Shown here piece after piece: positions 34,408 through 43,414 of a DNA stretch of 64,000 nucleotides. The position numbers and the translations under genes were made by a program. Within the stretch, counting starts at the first letter, position 1, and every line of letters begins with the position of its first letter. Under the pieces are notes generated by a model that was not told the DNA's origin, searched no databases, and saw only the letters and a list, made by a program, of their open reading frames with translations. This DNA comes from JAALLB01 sp017643495 (GTDB lineage Bacteria > Pseudomonadota > Alphaproteobacteria > Rhizobiales > Rhizobiaceae): the NCBI GenBank assembly GCA_965216105.1, contig OZ244147.1:3348001-3412000 (forward strand). The letters run 5' to 3'.

Positions 34408-35838
34408 ATGAGTAACGAATTGACCCCAGACATCTGTGTGATTGGCGCAGGCTCCGGCGGATTGAGTGTGGCCGCTGCTGCTGCCTCGTTCGGGGTTTCC
34501 GTTGTGCTTGTAGAAAAAGGCAAGATGGGTGGCGATTGCCTGAACTATGGCTGCGTTCCGTCAAAGGCCCTGCTGTCAGCAGGCAAACACGCACAGTCCA
34601 TTCGCAACGCCGCAGCGTACGGGATTTCAGCAAGCGAGATAAAAGTCAATTTCCGCAAGGTCCATGAACATGTTCATGGTGTCATTGCGGCAATCGAACC
34701 CAACGATTCTGTTGAACGCTTTACCGGCCTGGGCGTGGAAGTAATCGAGGCAGATGCCCGGTTCACTGATGCCCGGACCGTAACGGCAGGCGACAATATC
34801 ATCCGGGCCCGGCGGTTCGTGATCGCAACCGGATCGTCTGCCTTTGTACCCCCGATACCGGGATTGGACGAGGTTGCGTATCTGACAAATGAAACGATCT
34901 TCGACAATACCCGGAAAATGGGACACCTCATCATCGTCGGCGGTGGCCCGATTGGCATGGAAATGGCTCAGGCACACCACCGGCTTGGATGCCAGGTAAC
35001 CGTGATTGAAGGTGAAAAGCCCCTTGGCAAGGACGACCCGGAACTGGCAGGGATCGTTCTGGAGAACCTGCGCAATGAAGGCATTGTCATACATGAGGGG
35101 GCACAAGTCTCCCAGGTATCAAAAAAGGGCAAGACCGGTGTTCGGGTAACCTGCGAGACCAATGGCAACGAAACCGTCGTTGAAGGCACCCACCTCCTGA
35201 TTGCCACAGGCCGTGTACCCAATACCGAAAACCTCGGCCTGGAAGATGCAGGGATCGATCATGACCGCAAGGGCATAAAGGTCCGTTCAGACCTGCGAAC
35301 CAGCAACCGCCGTGTTTATGCCATTGGTGATGTGATCGGCGGTTTGCAATTCACACATGTTGCCAACTACCACGCCGGACTTGTGATCCGCAGCATCCTG
35401 TTCCGGCTTTCTGCAAAACCCGACAACAACCAGATTCCGTGGGTGACCTATACGGAGCCCGAACTGGGGCAGGTCGGACTGACCGAGGCACAGGCAAGAG
35501 AGAAACACGGCAGCCGCATTCAGGTTCTGCGCTGGCCCTATGAAGAAAATGACAGGGCGCAGGCAGAACGCAAAACACAAGGCCTGATCAAAATGGTTGC
35601 TGACCGGAAAGGGCGCATTCTCGGGGTATCCATTGCCGGAGCCCAGGCGGGTGAGATGATGAATACCTGGTCTTTGGCGATCAGCCAGGGCATGAAGGTT
35701 CGCGATGTAACCGGCTACGTTTCCCCTTATCCAACGCTAACCGAAATCGGCAAGCGCGCTGCAATATCAAGTTACGCGCCGATGGCCCGTAGCGGCTGGG
35801 TGCGCTGGTTGATCGGCATTTTGAGAAAATTCGGCTAA
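34408..35838 (+). CDS. FAD-dependent pyridine nucleotide-disulfide oxidoreductase (class I)
   Basis: A 476-residue protein of the dihydrolipoamide dehydrogenase/mercuric reductase group. The FAD site GAGSGG at 13-18 and the redox-active disulfide GGDCLNYGCVPSK (Cys44 and Cys49) are intact. The NAD(P)H site is GGGPIGMEMA, and the second FAD motif is VYAIGDVIGGLQFT. The C-terminal HxxxxE active-site motif of lipoamide dehydrogenase is not seen in the last segment (SPYPTLTEIGKRAA), where Pro-Thr replaces the usual His, so a substrate other than lipoamide is likely. It is probably cotranscribed with the TVP38-family gene. Confidence 0.88.
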   Translation: MSNELTPDICVIGAGSGGLSVAAAAASFGVSVVLVEKGKMGGDCLNYGCVPSKALLSAGKHAQSIRNAAAYGISASEIKVNFRKVHEHVHGVIAAIEPNDSVERFTGLGVEVIEADARFTDARTVTAGDNIIRARRFVIATGSSAFVPPIPGLDEVAYLTNETIFDNTRKMGHLIIVGGGPIGMEMAQAHHRLGCQVTVIEGEKPLGKDDPELAGIVLENLRNEGIVIHEGAQVSQVSKKGKTGVRVTCETNGNETVVEGTHLLIATGRVPNTENLGLEDAGIDHDRKGIKVRSDLRTSNRRVYAIGDVIGGLQFTHVANYHAGLVIRSILFRLSAKPDNNQIPWVTYTEPELGQVGLTEAQAREKHGSRIQVLRWPYEENDRAQAERKTQGLIKMVADRKGRILGVSIAGAQAGEMMNTWSLAISQGMKVRDVTGYVSPYPTLTEIGKRAAISSYAPMARSGWVRWLIGILRKFG

Positions 35839-35847
35839 ACTGCAGAA

Positions 35848-37359
35848 ATGAACCTGCACATGGGCCAACAAGTTGAACAACGCACTCTTCCGGAGCCCCC
35901 CCTGCGCTCCGCTGCCAGCGACAGCATGAAAGCGGCCAGAGGACTTTCCAGCAAGTTGCTGCTGATGACTTTGGCCTTTGTGATGATTGCGGAAGTCCTG
36001 ATTTTTGTTCCCTCTGTGGCCAATTTCAGAAATGTCTGGCTGCAGAACCGGCTTGATACGGCAGAAGCTGCAAGCATTGTGTTTCTGGATTCAGACATCA
36101 GCATGCTCAGTGAAGAGGCAGGTCTCGACCTCCTGCAATCAACCATGGCCGTCAATGTGGCGATCAGGCGTGACGGCGCTTCGCAACTGATGGCATCAAG
36201 CGACATATCAAGCGAACTTGTCTATCATATCAATCTCGACGAGACCGGGCCGCTCAATTCCATCACCAGTTCTTTGGGCATGATCCTGGAAAATCCCGGT
36301 GCCCTTTACCGTGTTTTCGGCACCCTGCGGTCCGGTGAAGGCACGATCGAACTGGTCATGGAAATGCGCCACATACAGGTGGCACTTTGGGTCTATGCGC
36401 GCAATGTTCTCATTCTGTCACTACTGATTTCCATGTTTACCGCTGCTCTGGTTTACTTTGCCCTGTACCGGTTGATCGTGCTTCCGATCAAACGCATCTC
36501 AAGCAACATGGAGCGTTTTTCTGCCGAAATGGAAAATCCTGACCTTGTTCTTGAGCCCGGCGGCCGCAATGACGAGATCGGCATTGCCGAAGAACGGATT
36601 TCAGCATTCCAGAAAGAGCTGCAGAAAACCCTTCGTCAAAAGCAACACCTTGCCGAACTCGGACTTGCCGTGTCCAAGATCAATCACGACATGCGTAATA
36701 TCCTTGCTTCGGCGCAGCTTTTTTCTGATCGTCTTACCGCCCTGCCCGACCCCACCGTACAACGGTTTGCGCCAAAACTGATCCGTTCAATCGACCGGGC
36801 GGTGGATTATACAAAATCCGTACTCGATTACGGCAAAGCCATCGAGTCCCCTCCAAAGCGCAGAAAACTTCTCGTACACAGCACCGTGGAAGAAATTGCA
36901 GAGATGCTCGGACTTTCCGAAGAAGCCGTCAACGGTATCCGGTGGTCAAACAGGATTGAACTTGATCTTGAAGCGGATGCTGACCCCGAGCAGCTGTTCC
37001 GGGTGCTCATGAACCTGTGCCGCAACGCCGTCCAGGCGCTTGATGACTGCGAGATGAATGACCGTGACGCGGAGATAACCGTTCACGGCAAGCGCGATGG
37101 TGACACGGTGTCCATTACGGTCAGCGACAATGGGCCGGGCATACCTGAACATGTTCGAAACAAGATTTTCCGTGCCTTTGAAGGCTCCACACGGTCGGGA
37201 GGTTCCGGGCTTGGGGTAACCATCGCCATGGAACTGGTGAAAGCCCATGGCGGGACAATCACAATAACAAAGACATCGCCGGAAGGAACTGTCTTTGAAG
37301 TCCGGATACCTGACAGCAACCGGCCCGATAACGGTCACACCAGTCCAGCGAAGTTGTAG
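35848..37359 (+). CDS. Sensor histidine kinase
   Basis: A 503-residue membrane kinase. Two membrane helices (about 36-56 and 183-207) enclose a periplasmic sensor of 125 residues. A HAMP-like linker (RLIVLPIKRISSNMERF) leads to the dimerisation helix with phospho-acceptor His280 in SKINHDMRNI. The ATPase domain has N (LMNLCRNAVQAL), G1 (DNGPGIP) and G2 (GGSGLGV) boxes. The H-box with HDMRN rather than HELRT is the HisKA variant seen in some alphaproteobacteria. No response regulator gene is adjacent; it starts 10 bp after the flavoprotein gene, so it may share that transcript. Confidence 0.9.
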   Translation: MNLHMGQQVEQRTLPEPPLRSAASDSMKAARGLSSKLLLMTLAFVMIAEVLIFVPSVANFRNVWLQNRLDTAEAASIVFLDSDISMLSEEAGLDLLQSTMAVNVAIRRDGASQLMASSDISSELVYHINLDETGPLNSITSSLGMILENPGALYRVFGTLRSGEGTIELVMEMRHIQVALWVYARNVLILSLLISMFTAALVYFALYRLIVLPIKRISSNMERFSAEMENPDLVLEPGGRNDEIGIAEERISAFQKELQKTLRQKQHLAELGLAVSKINHDMRNILASAQLFSDRLTALPDPTVQRFAPKLIRSIDRAVDYTKSVLDYGKAIESPPKRRKLLVHSTVEEIAEMLGLSEEAVNGIRWSNRIELDLEADADPEQLFRVLMNLCRNAVQALDDCEMNDRDAEITVHGKRDGDTVSITVSDNGPGIPEHVRNKIFRAFEGSTRSGGSGLGVTIAMELVKAHGGTITITKTSPEGTVFEVRIPDSNRPDNGHTSPAKL

Positions 37360-37534
37360 GCTGCGCCTGCCTGTCACCAGATATTAAGCAAGCTGGCCAC
37401 AAACGAACAGATTTGTTCCGAAAAGACTTGCTTTTGAAAGTATCAGGCTTTAGGTACCTCCCTGCATGTGCCGGGCCTGTTGCATCGGCCCTGTATCTCG
37501 GGCAAAATCCGGGAATTGGCTTTTTTGCCAAAGC

Positions 37535-37611
37535 GCGCTCGTAGCTCAGCTGGATAGAGTACTTGACTACGAATCAAGGGGTCGGGAGTTCGAATCTTCC
37601 CGAGCGCGCCA
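37535..37611 (+). tRNA. tRNA-Arg(ACG)
   Basis: A 77-nt cloverleaf with encoded CCA. The acceptor GCGCTCG pairs with CGAGCGC; the anticodon stem CTTGA/TCAAG encloses the loop CTACGAA with anticodon ACG; the T-arm is GGGAG-TTCGAAT-CTTCC. It is intact and is the left edge of the mobilizable element: the minus-strand recombinase gene ends inside it. Confidence 0.97.
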
Positions 37612-39139
37612 TCTCCAAATTTCCACTGCAAATATCCCCTAACATCTTGAATGGTAAGGATATTTCTGGTGTTCGAAAACCGTTTTCACGGTCATATGCT
37701 AGTTGGTCCGCAAATGCCAGTTTGAGGACCGTTTGGCGGTGCTCTATACTGCCATTTTCCCAAATTTTCCAAGGGTTTGCCAGAAACGTCATCGAGTGTT
37801 CGAACGTCTCCTCATAGGTGGCTACTGGCGTACCGCATTTCTCGATCCGCTCACGGATGACCATCCGATCTGTTTCGAGATCACCGATACGTTTTTCGTA
37901 GGCGCGTATGACAGATTCGCTCTCCGCTTCGACAAGCCGATCCATGAGCTGCGCTATCTTTCGCTCGATCTGCGAGAGCTCGGCCTTCATCGACTTGCCG
38001 TGGTCATTCATCGCATTCGCACGCTGCTCCCAGAGGTCCTTAAACAGCGAAGAGGCAAACTCGAATAACTCTTCCGTCGGGCGGAGCGCTTTCAGAAGCG
38101 CCTCAAACTCCCGCTCGACCACACCGCGCCGGATCGACTTGCCCTTCGCTGCGCAGTCCTTCTGACGACACAGGTAGTACGGGTAATGGGCGGCTTTGCC
38201 TTTCGACCAGTTCGCAGTCAGCGGGTTACCGCAGCAGCCACAGAGAACAAAACCGCGAAGTGGGAAGTCCTCGCTGACGTCTTTGCGCGCAGGTACACGG
38301 GCTGTGCCGTTCAAACGGTTCTGAATGGTGTTGAATGTTTCAAGACTGATAAGCCCCTCGTGCTTCGCTGGACGGAACGAGACATCCCATTTGGGCAGTT
38401 CAAGATACCCCGCGTACAGAGGCTGAGTGAGGAAGTCGTTGACTCGCTGGTTCGTCACTTCACCACGAGGGGTCTTCGGGAAAACAGGCTGTGTTTCGAG
38501 GAACCGTTTTACTTCCGCTTGTGTCGAAAAGCGCTCACACGCGTAACCCTCAAGAGCTTCTTTCAGGATCGAGGCCAGCGGCTCGTCAGGGTGCAGCACT
38601 TTGCCCTGTCCACTGACGCGCTCGTATTTGTACCCGACAGGCGCTTGAAAAACCCAATAGCCGTTGAGAGCGCGAGCGCGCATGCGATTAAGCGTCTGCT
38701 CGCCATTTTTCTGGCGTTGATGCTGAGAAACACTGGCTAGCAAATTCTCGATAAGCTGGCTGTCGCTGTCTTCGCCGAATTCCAGAGATGGTGATTCCAG
38801 AATACCGCCAGCCTTGCTGAGAGCGGCCCGGAGTTCGAGGTGGGCCTGAACGCCACGCGCAAGGCGACTAATATCATCGATGATCACAACATGCGCCTGG
38901 CGACGGTTTTTGCGCAAGAATGCCAGCATCGCCTGCATGCCTGGACGATTGATGAGACCACCGGATGCGTCATCGGTGAACACCTGAACGACCTCATGAC
39001 CACGAAAGGAGGCGTATTCGCGGCAACGCGTCTCTTGAGAGTGCAAACCCGTACCGCGCGTTGTCTGCTTAGTGTCAGATACGCGGCAGTAGATTACGGC
39101 TTTGCTGTTTCCTCTCTTGTCTAACATCGAATCCTTCAT
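37574..39139 (-). CDS. Large serine recombinase (integrase of the mobilizable element)
   Basis: A 521-residue recombinase from the ATG at 39139, which overlaps the upstream stop as ATGA. The resolvase domain has catalytic Ser21 in YCRVSD, with VIIDDISRLARG carrying conserved arginines. The recombinase domain (about 175-290) is followed by a zinc ribbon (LCGCCGNPL and CRQKDC) and a long coiled coil (about 375-440). The last 12 codons and the stop lie within tRNA-Arg(ACG), giving the C-terminus ARSGRFELPTP. Integration therefore replaced or retained the tRNA 3' end together with the gene end. It should catalyse integration and excision of the 37.5-62 kb element. Confidence 0.93.
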   Translation of the reverse strand: MKDSMLDKRGNSKAVIYCRVSDTKQTTRGTGLHSQETRCREYASFRGHEVVQVFTDDASGGLINRPGMQAMLAFLRKNRRQAHVVIIDDISRLARGVQAHLELRAALSKAGGILESPSLEFGEDSDSQLIENLLASVSQHQRQKNGEQTLNRMRARALNGYWVFQAPVGYKYERVSGQGKVLHPDEPLASILKEALEGYACERFSTQAEVKRFLETQPVFPKTPRGEVTNQRVNDFLTQPLYAGYLELPKWDVSFRPAKHEGLISLETFNTIQNRLNGTARVPARKDVSEDFPLRGFVLCGCCGNPLTANWSKGKAAHYPYYLCRQKDCAAKGKSIRRGVVEREFEALLKALRPTEELFEFASSLFKDLWEQRANAMNDHGKSMKAELSQIERKIAQLMDRLVEAESESVIRAYEKRIGDLETDRMVIRERIEKCGTPVATYEETFEHSMTFLANPWKIWENGSIEHRQTVLKLAFADQLAYDRENGFRTPEISLPFKMLGDICSGNLEMARSGRFELPTP

Positions 39140-39396
39140 CCTTCCCTCAGCGAGGCTGAGGCATTGTCTTCGCAACACTGTTTTTGCTTTGTTCTCAGCT
39201 TACCACATCGAGCCTTCGGGAGAAGGCCTTTCTTGTTTCCAGCCTCCGCGCCTAGCTGTGCGGGATGGACTCCCCACGCGGCGTCAATGAAGGCATTCAT
39301 GATGTCGGATAGCCTGTGGATAATTTCGTCGGCTTGCTCTCTTGAGTAACCAAGCTTGGTGACAGCATCCCGATGTTTTCTCAGTAAATCTTTCAT
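39136..39396 (-). CDS. Small protein coupled to the recombinase
   Basis: An 86-residue protein from the ATG at 39396 (MKDLLRKHRDAVTKLGYSRE); its stop overlaps the recombinase start as ATGA. The first 45 residues form amphipathic helices, and the C-terminal part is Lys/Cys-rich (ARCGKLRTKQKQCC). It is a candidate accessory or directionality factor because of the coupling, but I recognise no family. Confidence 0.6.
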   Translation of the reverse strand: MKDLLRKHRDAVTKLGYSREQADEIIHRLSDIMNAFIDAAWGVHPAQLGAEAGNKKGLLPKARCGKLRTKQKQCCEDNASASLREG

Positions 39397-39536
39397 GAGG
39401 GCGCATTCCCCTCCCTTCAGCAATGCACTGCATGCTGATCAGTTTCATTTCCTTTTCGGACAATAGAGCAGCACATCACGCAAGTAGGGTGATAAGCGCA
39501 GATATTGCTGCGCGTTTGCTGCATATATATACTTCA

Positions 39537-39566
39537 ATTATACCGCAGCATTCGCTTGTAACGCAA
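39537..39566 (-). promoter_or_regulatory. Promoter of the recombinase operon
   Basis: On the minus strand TTGCGT and a perfect TATAAT are separated by 18 bases, upstream of the small coupled gene and the recombinase. Confidence 0.65.
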
Positions 39567-39640
39567 ACTCAGCAAGGGTTTCCGAGGATTCTGTGTCTAC
39601 GTAACTGTTTTAATGCTTTGCGGATGTGAACGTGGAGTAT

Positions 39641-39913
39641 TCACCGCTCATTCGCAAACCGGGCTTTTATGAAACCACTGAGACGCGCAAAAGTTTGCTG
39701 CTCTTCTAGGTTGTCATGCGCCTTTGCGAGCGTGTTTCGAAGCGCCGCAATTCTCTTGTGGTTCTCTTCGTCGGTTTGCCGTTTGGCGTTGATACCGAGC
39801 CCACGACCTGGTTCGAGAGTTGCTGCGCTGCGAGGAGCGGACCGCTCCCGCAGAAGACGCAACAATTCTTCCTTAGTTGAGATGGCCGGATGCGCATTTC
39901 CGTTCCGATCCAT
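39641..39913 (-). CDS. Small helical protein of unknown function
   Basis: A 90-residue, highly charged protein: TKEELLRLLRERSA at the N-terminus and a predicted coiled coil (ENHKRIAALRNTLAKAHDNL) later. It starts two bases after the stop of the 82-residue gene upstream, so both share a transcript with the coupling-protein gene. I recognise no family. Confidence 0.6.
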   Translation of the reverse strand: MDRNGNAHPAISTKEELLRLLRERSAPRSAATLEPGRGLGINAKRQTDEENHKRIAALRNTLAKAHDNLEEQQTFARLSGFIKARFANER

Positions 39914-39915
39914 GA

Positions 39916-40164
39916 TCAGCGCTCGCGCTGATCGCGATTGCGACGGCGGGGCTTTTCCTCCCGAGCTTCATTTAAGCGTTCCTTAGGCGTGCGTAGCACG
40001 ATACGGCCATCGACCGGAACGGAGTCGAGTTGGATCGTGTGCCCTTCACCATCCCCGTGCGCGAAAGCGACGCCGACACGGTTGAAGTACGATTTGTTGT
40101 CTGCGCCTTCCTTCACATGAAAGGCATCGAAGCTCGGGCGGTTCTTGTCCGATTTCTCGCTCAT
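39916..40164 (-). CDS. 82-residue element protein, paralogue of the protein at 59538
   Basis: A short beta-rich protein whose middle (AFHVKEGADNKSYFNRVGVA, then GHTIQLDSVPVDGRIVLRTP) clearly matches the protein encoded at 59538-59786. The C-terminus is basic and Glu/Arg-rich. The function is unknown. The paralogues lie at opposite ends of the element, each in a mobilization-associated operon. Confidence 0.7.
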   Translation of the reverse strand: MSEKSDKNRPSFDAFHVKEGADNKSYFNRVGVAFAHGDGEGHTIQLDSVPVDGRIVLRTPKERLNEAREEKPRRRNRDQRER

Positions 40165-40179
40165 GTTCTTCTCCTGCTG

Positions 40180-41787
40180 TTAGGTGGGTCGATGACCTTC
40201 GACAAACGACCAGAGACCGTCCGCATATTGCGGATAGTGGGAAAATTGCTGCGGTACGCGCTCGGCAATGATCCTCGCGCGACGTTCGCCCCATCTTGAG
40301 GGGAGAAGCACCGAATCATTGGGCGGATGGAAGGGGTTGGGCAGGAAGCAGCCCGCAAAGTCTGACCGTTCGTAGTAGGGATGCTTTTCGGCCAGGATTG
40401 GTTTGAGGTTTTTTCCCGACACAAACATAAGCTGCTTGTTTTCAGGCATGGCCAGCACTTCTTCCGGCATCATCAAAGCGCGCGCTTGCTTTGTACGATG
40501 TTCCTCAGCGAAGGCGTGGTAGCGCATGTTCGAATATGCCGAGAACGGATCATCGCCGTTCATGATGCCAAACGCAGCGTTCAGCTTTTGGCGTCTGGCA
40601 TCCGCCTGACGAAGCCCATCGTCATATTCCAGCGTTTCCCTCCCGAGCATCGACGAGATCATTTGTGCTGTTTGGTAATCGCGGACGCCAAAGAACTGGC
40701 GAAGGGCCGATGACCCCATGAAGCCTTGCAAAGCTGGCGCACCGAAGTTGCGAACGATCTGGCCAACATCCTGAAACAGTGCCCAGACCTGCACGCCCGC
40801 ACCGCGACCGAATGTAAAGGCACGCAGCAGGGCTTCAAAGTTTCCGAGCTGGCCCGCCTCATCGATGATCATGGTGACGCGCGGAGCTGACGGGGCGCGT
40901 GATTTGTAGAGCATCTGCACCGTGAACATGGTGCGCAGGATCGGCGACCAGAGTCCGACGTATTCGATTGGCACGTTGATCGCCCAGCTTGTTGGTCGAG
41001 CTGAGTTGCAGGTATCGGCAAGGGACGCGTCGGCGTGATCGAGGGATGCCAGAAGCATCGGATCGTCAAGGAAGTTCAGGTGCGCATATATCTCTCCGAG
41101 GATGCTCCCGAATTCCTTTTCGCTTTCTTGCTGCTTGGCCAACATTTCTCCGGCGGTACGCCGCACGCTGTCCATTGACGATGAGAGCATGCATTCCAGG
41201 CAATCCGCCCAGAGGCTTGTGTCGGATTCAATCCAGTTGATGACACGGTAGAGGAACGGAAAACTGACTCTTCCGTTCACTTCCACCAGCATCTTGATGA
41301 TGTTTTCGATCCACTCGCGCGCGCGTAGCTCAAAATACCGACCGTTCGATGCGCCGCTGGTCGGGATCAGGCTTTCGGCGATGAATTTGCAGTCCGCATG
41401 GAAGTGCGAGTCATTCTGCCTGAGGATGTCGAGCGGATTCATCCGATGCTGCGGCAGGCTGCGCATACCTGTCGGATTCCAGCAGTAAAGGAAGCTCTTT
41501 TGTAGAGCAAAATTGACCATCGTCACGGATGCGATTTCACCGCGCGGGTCGAGAATGAAGGTGCGCCGACCCGCATTGCGGGCAACAGCGAGTGCGAGCA
41601 GGTCGCGCATTTTGCCGGAGCCAGCGCCAGCAACGGTAATGATCGGTGCGTCTGTTTCGAGGCAAATCGGCTTACCTGCGATATAACCAACCTGAAGACC
41701 GATACCACCAAGAAGGCCAGCACTCTTAAGATCACGCTCATCTGACCACGAGGCAGACCCAAACCGATATTCCTCGTTGCTGATCAT
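40180..41787 (-). CDS. VirD4/TraG-type conjugative coupling ATPase without membrane domain
   Basis: A 535-residue type IV coupling-protein ATPase that would link the relaxosome to a mating channel. The family pattern is clear: ITVAGAGSGKMRDLLALAVA with the P-loop at 54-60, DPRGEIA, Walker B VTMIIDEAGQLG, and FQDVGQIVRNFGAPALQGFM. The P-loop has Met instead of Thr/Ser after the lysine. The N-terminal transmembrane anchor of VirD4 proteins is absent. Three tiny membrane-protein genes upstream on the same strand could provide the anchor. No other type IV secretion gene is present. Confidence 0.85.
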   Translation of the reverse strand: MISNEEYRFGSASWSDERDLKSAGLLGGIGLQVGYIAGKPICLETDAPIITVAGAGSGKMRDLLALAVARNAGRRTFILDPRGEIASVTMVNFALQKSFLYCWNPTGMRSLPQHRMNPLDILRQNDSHFHADCKFIAESLIPTSGASNGRYFELRAREWIENIIKMLVEVNGRVSFPFLYRVINWIESDTSLWADCLECMLSSSMDSVRRTAGEMLAKQQESEKEFGSILGEIYAHLNFLDDPMLLASLDHADASLADTCNSARPTSWAINVPIEYVGLWSPILRTMFTVQMLYKSRAPSAPRVTMIIDEAGQLGNFEALLRAFTFGRGAGVQVWALFQDVGQIVRNFGAPALQGFMGSSALRQFFGVRDYQTAQMISSMLGRETLEYDDGLRQADARRQKLNAAFGIMNGDDPFSAYSNMRYHAFAEEHRTKQARALMMPEEVLAMPENKQLMFVSGKNLKPILAEKHPYYERSDFAGCFLPNPFHPPNDSVLLPSRWGERRARIIAERVPQQFSHYPQYADGLWSFVEGHRPT

Positions 41788-41789
41788 AC

Positions 41790-42074
41790 CTACTGTCCTT
41801 TGAAAATCCGATCATGCATCGCCATGACCTTCGTCTTCTCGGGGATAGTCAGCACATGCGTGCCCCCGTCAGGATGGAAACTCTTGATGAAATGCGAGCG
41901 AATTTCGCGTGGCTTCACGGTCGGGTGAAAGGCGTTGATCATCCGAATCCAAACGCAAACACGCACATCCGATGGGATGTCGGAAGTTCCCGAGCTGGGC
42001 GCGAACAAGAGCTTGAACCGCTCAAAGATCGGCGTCATTTCGGGTTCCACAAATTCGATCCGCGCCGTGCTCAT
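41790..42074 (-). CDS. Small soluble protein in the coupling operon
   Basis: A 94-residue protein from the ATG at 42074, which overlaps the preceding stop (ATGA). It begins MSTARIEFVEPEMTPIFERF and contains WIRMINAFHPTVKPREIRSH. It ends two bases before the coupling-ATPase start. I recognise no family; tight packing suggests a role with the ATPase. Confidence 0.65.
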   Translation of the reverse strand: MSTARIEFVEPEMTPIFERFKLLFAPSSGTSDIPSDVRVCVWIRMINAFHPTVKPREIRSHFIKSFHPDGGTHVLTIPEKTKVMAMHDRIFKGQ

Positions 42075-42247
42075 CTCACGCCGAACAGCCAGAGCACAAT
42101 TGCGATCATAGGCAGCGCCATGATCGCATGTTCGACGACATCCAACTCGCGCCGAAACCGAACTTTCAGATTGCGGCAGAGCGCATCGACTGCCCTGGAA
42201 TAGGCGATGTAGGCACCTGCTGCGTATCTGACCAGTTTCCATCCCAT
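42071..42247 (-). CDS. 58-residue membrane protein
   Basis: A short gene starting MGWKLVRYAAGAYIAYSRAV and ending with one membrane helix (AIMALPMIAIVLWLFGVR). Its stop overlaps the next start (ATGA at 42071-42074), which supports that it is real and translated. Confidence 0.65.
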   Translation of the reverse strand: MGWKLVRYAAGAYIAYSRAVDALCRNLKVRFRRELDVVEHAIMALPMIAIVLWLFGVR

Positions 42248-42317
42248 GGATATTCTCCCGACTTCCTGAACCCCAAAAAACGAGGTTCAGGCGTTAAAAA
42301 TTGTAAGCGGAGGACCT

Positions 42318-42440
42318 TTAGCCAACGACTGCGCCAATGATCCCCAAGATGATGAAGGCCCATAGAACAGTGCCGAGGACGGCCCCCCAGTCAGTCTCGC
42401 GCTTATAGACGCTGCCGATGCGGCGATGCTTCGTGAACAT
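42318..42440 (-). CDS. 40-residue membrane protein
   Basis: A very short frame: MFTKHRRIGSVYKRETDWGA followed by a single membrane helix (VLGTVLWAFIILGIIGAVVG). It has the right strand and spacing for the coupling-protein operon and GGAG-like bases upstream. It may anchor a partner protein. Confidence 0.5.
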   Translation of the reverse strand: MFTKHRRIGSVYKRETDWGAVLGTVLWAFIILGIIGAVVG

Positions 42441-42461
42441 TTTCGAACTCCTTTTCTCAGC

Positions 42462-42758
42462 TCAAATAAAACGGGTCGCGAGCGCGATCCCGCCCATCAC
42501 CAGCGCGGTTGAGATCGAAGCGCGGGAGATGAAAAAGACCAGAGCGGCACAGCCGCCACCCCAGACGATGGCGGTCACGCTTTCCATGCCGTATCCGTAG
42601 TGACGGACAACGAACGCCAGCACCCAGTCGATGGTGCTGCTGTAGAGCGGCGGCGCGCTCATCAGAGTGATGAGCAGCGCCAGTGTGTTAGCGAGACCTT
42701 GGATGGACGACATGAAGATCGACCGGCCCGCATCCTGATGCTTCTTGATAAGTGACAT
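42462..42758 (-). CDS. Small membrane protein with two or three helices
   Basis: A 98-residue protein from the ATG at 42758. Helices lie at about 18-40 (SIQGLANTLALLITLMSAPP), 62-80 (VTAIVWGGGCAALVFFIS) and 82-96. It resembles small TrbC/VirB2-like inner-membrane proteins in size and topology but lacks a recognisable signature. It is the first gene of the coupling operon. Confidence 0.6.
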   Translation of the reverse strand: MSLIKKHQDAGRSIFMSSIQGLANTLALLITLMSAPPLYSSTIDWVLAFVVRHYGYGMESVTAIVWGGGCAALVFFISRASISTALVMGGIALATRFI

Positions 42759-42911
42759 GAGTAAACCTTGATGTTGCCGTCGAGCTTGACTGCCGACCGC
42801 CTCACCATGGCAAAGTCCGAGCGCTGATTTGGGGAATAGCAAAACTTTTGCCCGAAACGGTCTTGCCAGCTCTGCCTTGCCCCTATGCAATACAATGCAG
42901 GAGGTGTGCCC

Positions 42912-43409
42912 ATGGATGAGAGTATTTTAGAGCGGGAAGCCGACCGTAACCCGCTCGATTTCATCAGCGTCAGTAAGGCAGAGCTTGAAGTGTTTCGACT
43001 AATCCCCGAGCTTTGCGCGGCTCTCAACGACGGTTACTGCCGTTACATGCGGATGGTCGGATATATCGCCTGTAGCGACGATCACGAAGAACGGCAAAGG
43101 GCATCGGACAAGGCGGCGTTCTGGCCGACTATCGAGCGGGCGAACTGCCAAAGACCCTCGCTCGACGCAAATCTTTGCGCGGTCTTCATGAACGAATTTT
43201 GCGGCCTGCCATTCGATCAAGCCTACGCTTGGCACCGCCGCGTCGAGGCCCAGGAATGGCGGCAGGGCCTCAAGCCAATCCGAGGTGTGACGGTGTCAGA
43301 CCAGTACCGAGCGTTGCAGGGCGACAAAACCAACAAGCTGACAACGGCGGCGCTGATCAAGAAGGATGGTACAACCACTATAATCGCAGCTGATAATGTT
43401 CCCTTTTAA
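42912..43409 (+). CDS. Hypothetical protein of the mobilizable element
   Basis: A 165-residue soluble protein. The ATG at 42912 follows a consensus AGGAGGTG five bases upstream. It is mostly helical with several tryptophans (FWPTIERANCQRPSLDANLC, QAYAWHRRVEAQEWRQGLKP). I recognise no family. It is convergent with the next gene and divergent from the coupling operon. Confidence 0.65.
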   Translation: MDESILEREADRNPLDFISVSKAELEVFRLIPELCAALNDGYCRYMRMVGYIACSDDHEERQRASDKAAFWPTIERANCQRPSLDANLCAVFMNEFCGLPFDQAYAWHRRVEAQEWRQGLKPIRGVTVSDQYRALQGDKTNKLTTAALIKKDGTTTIIAADNVPF

Positions 43410-43414
43410 GGTTC

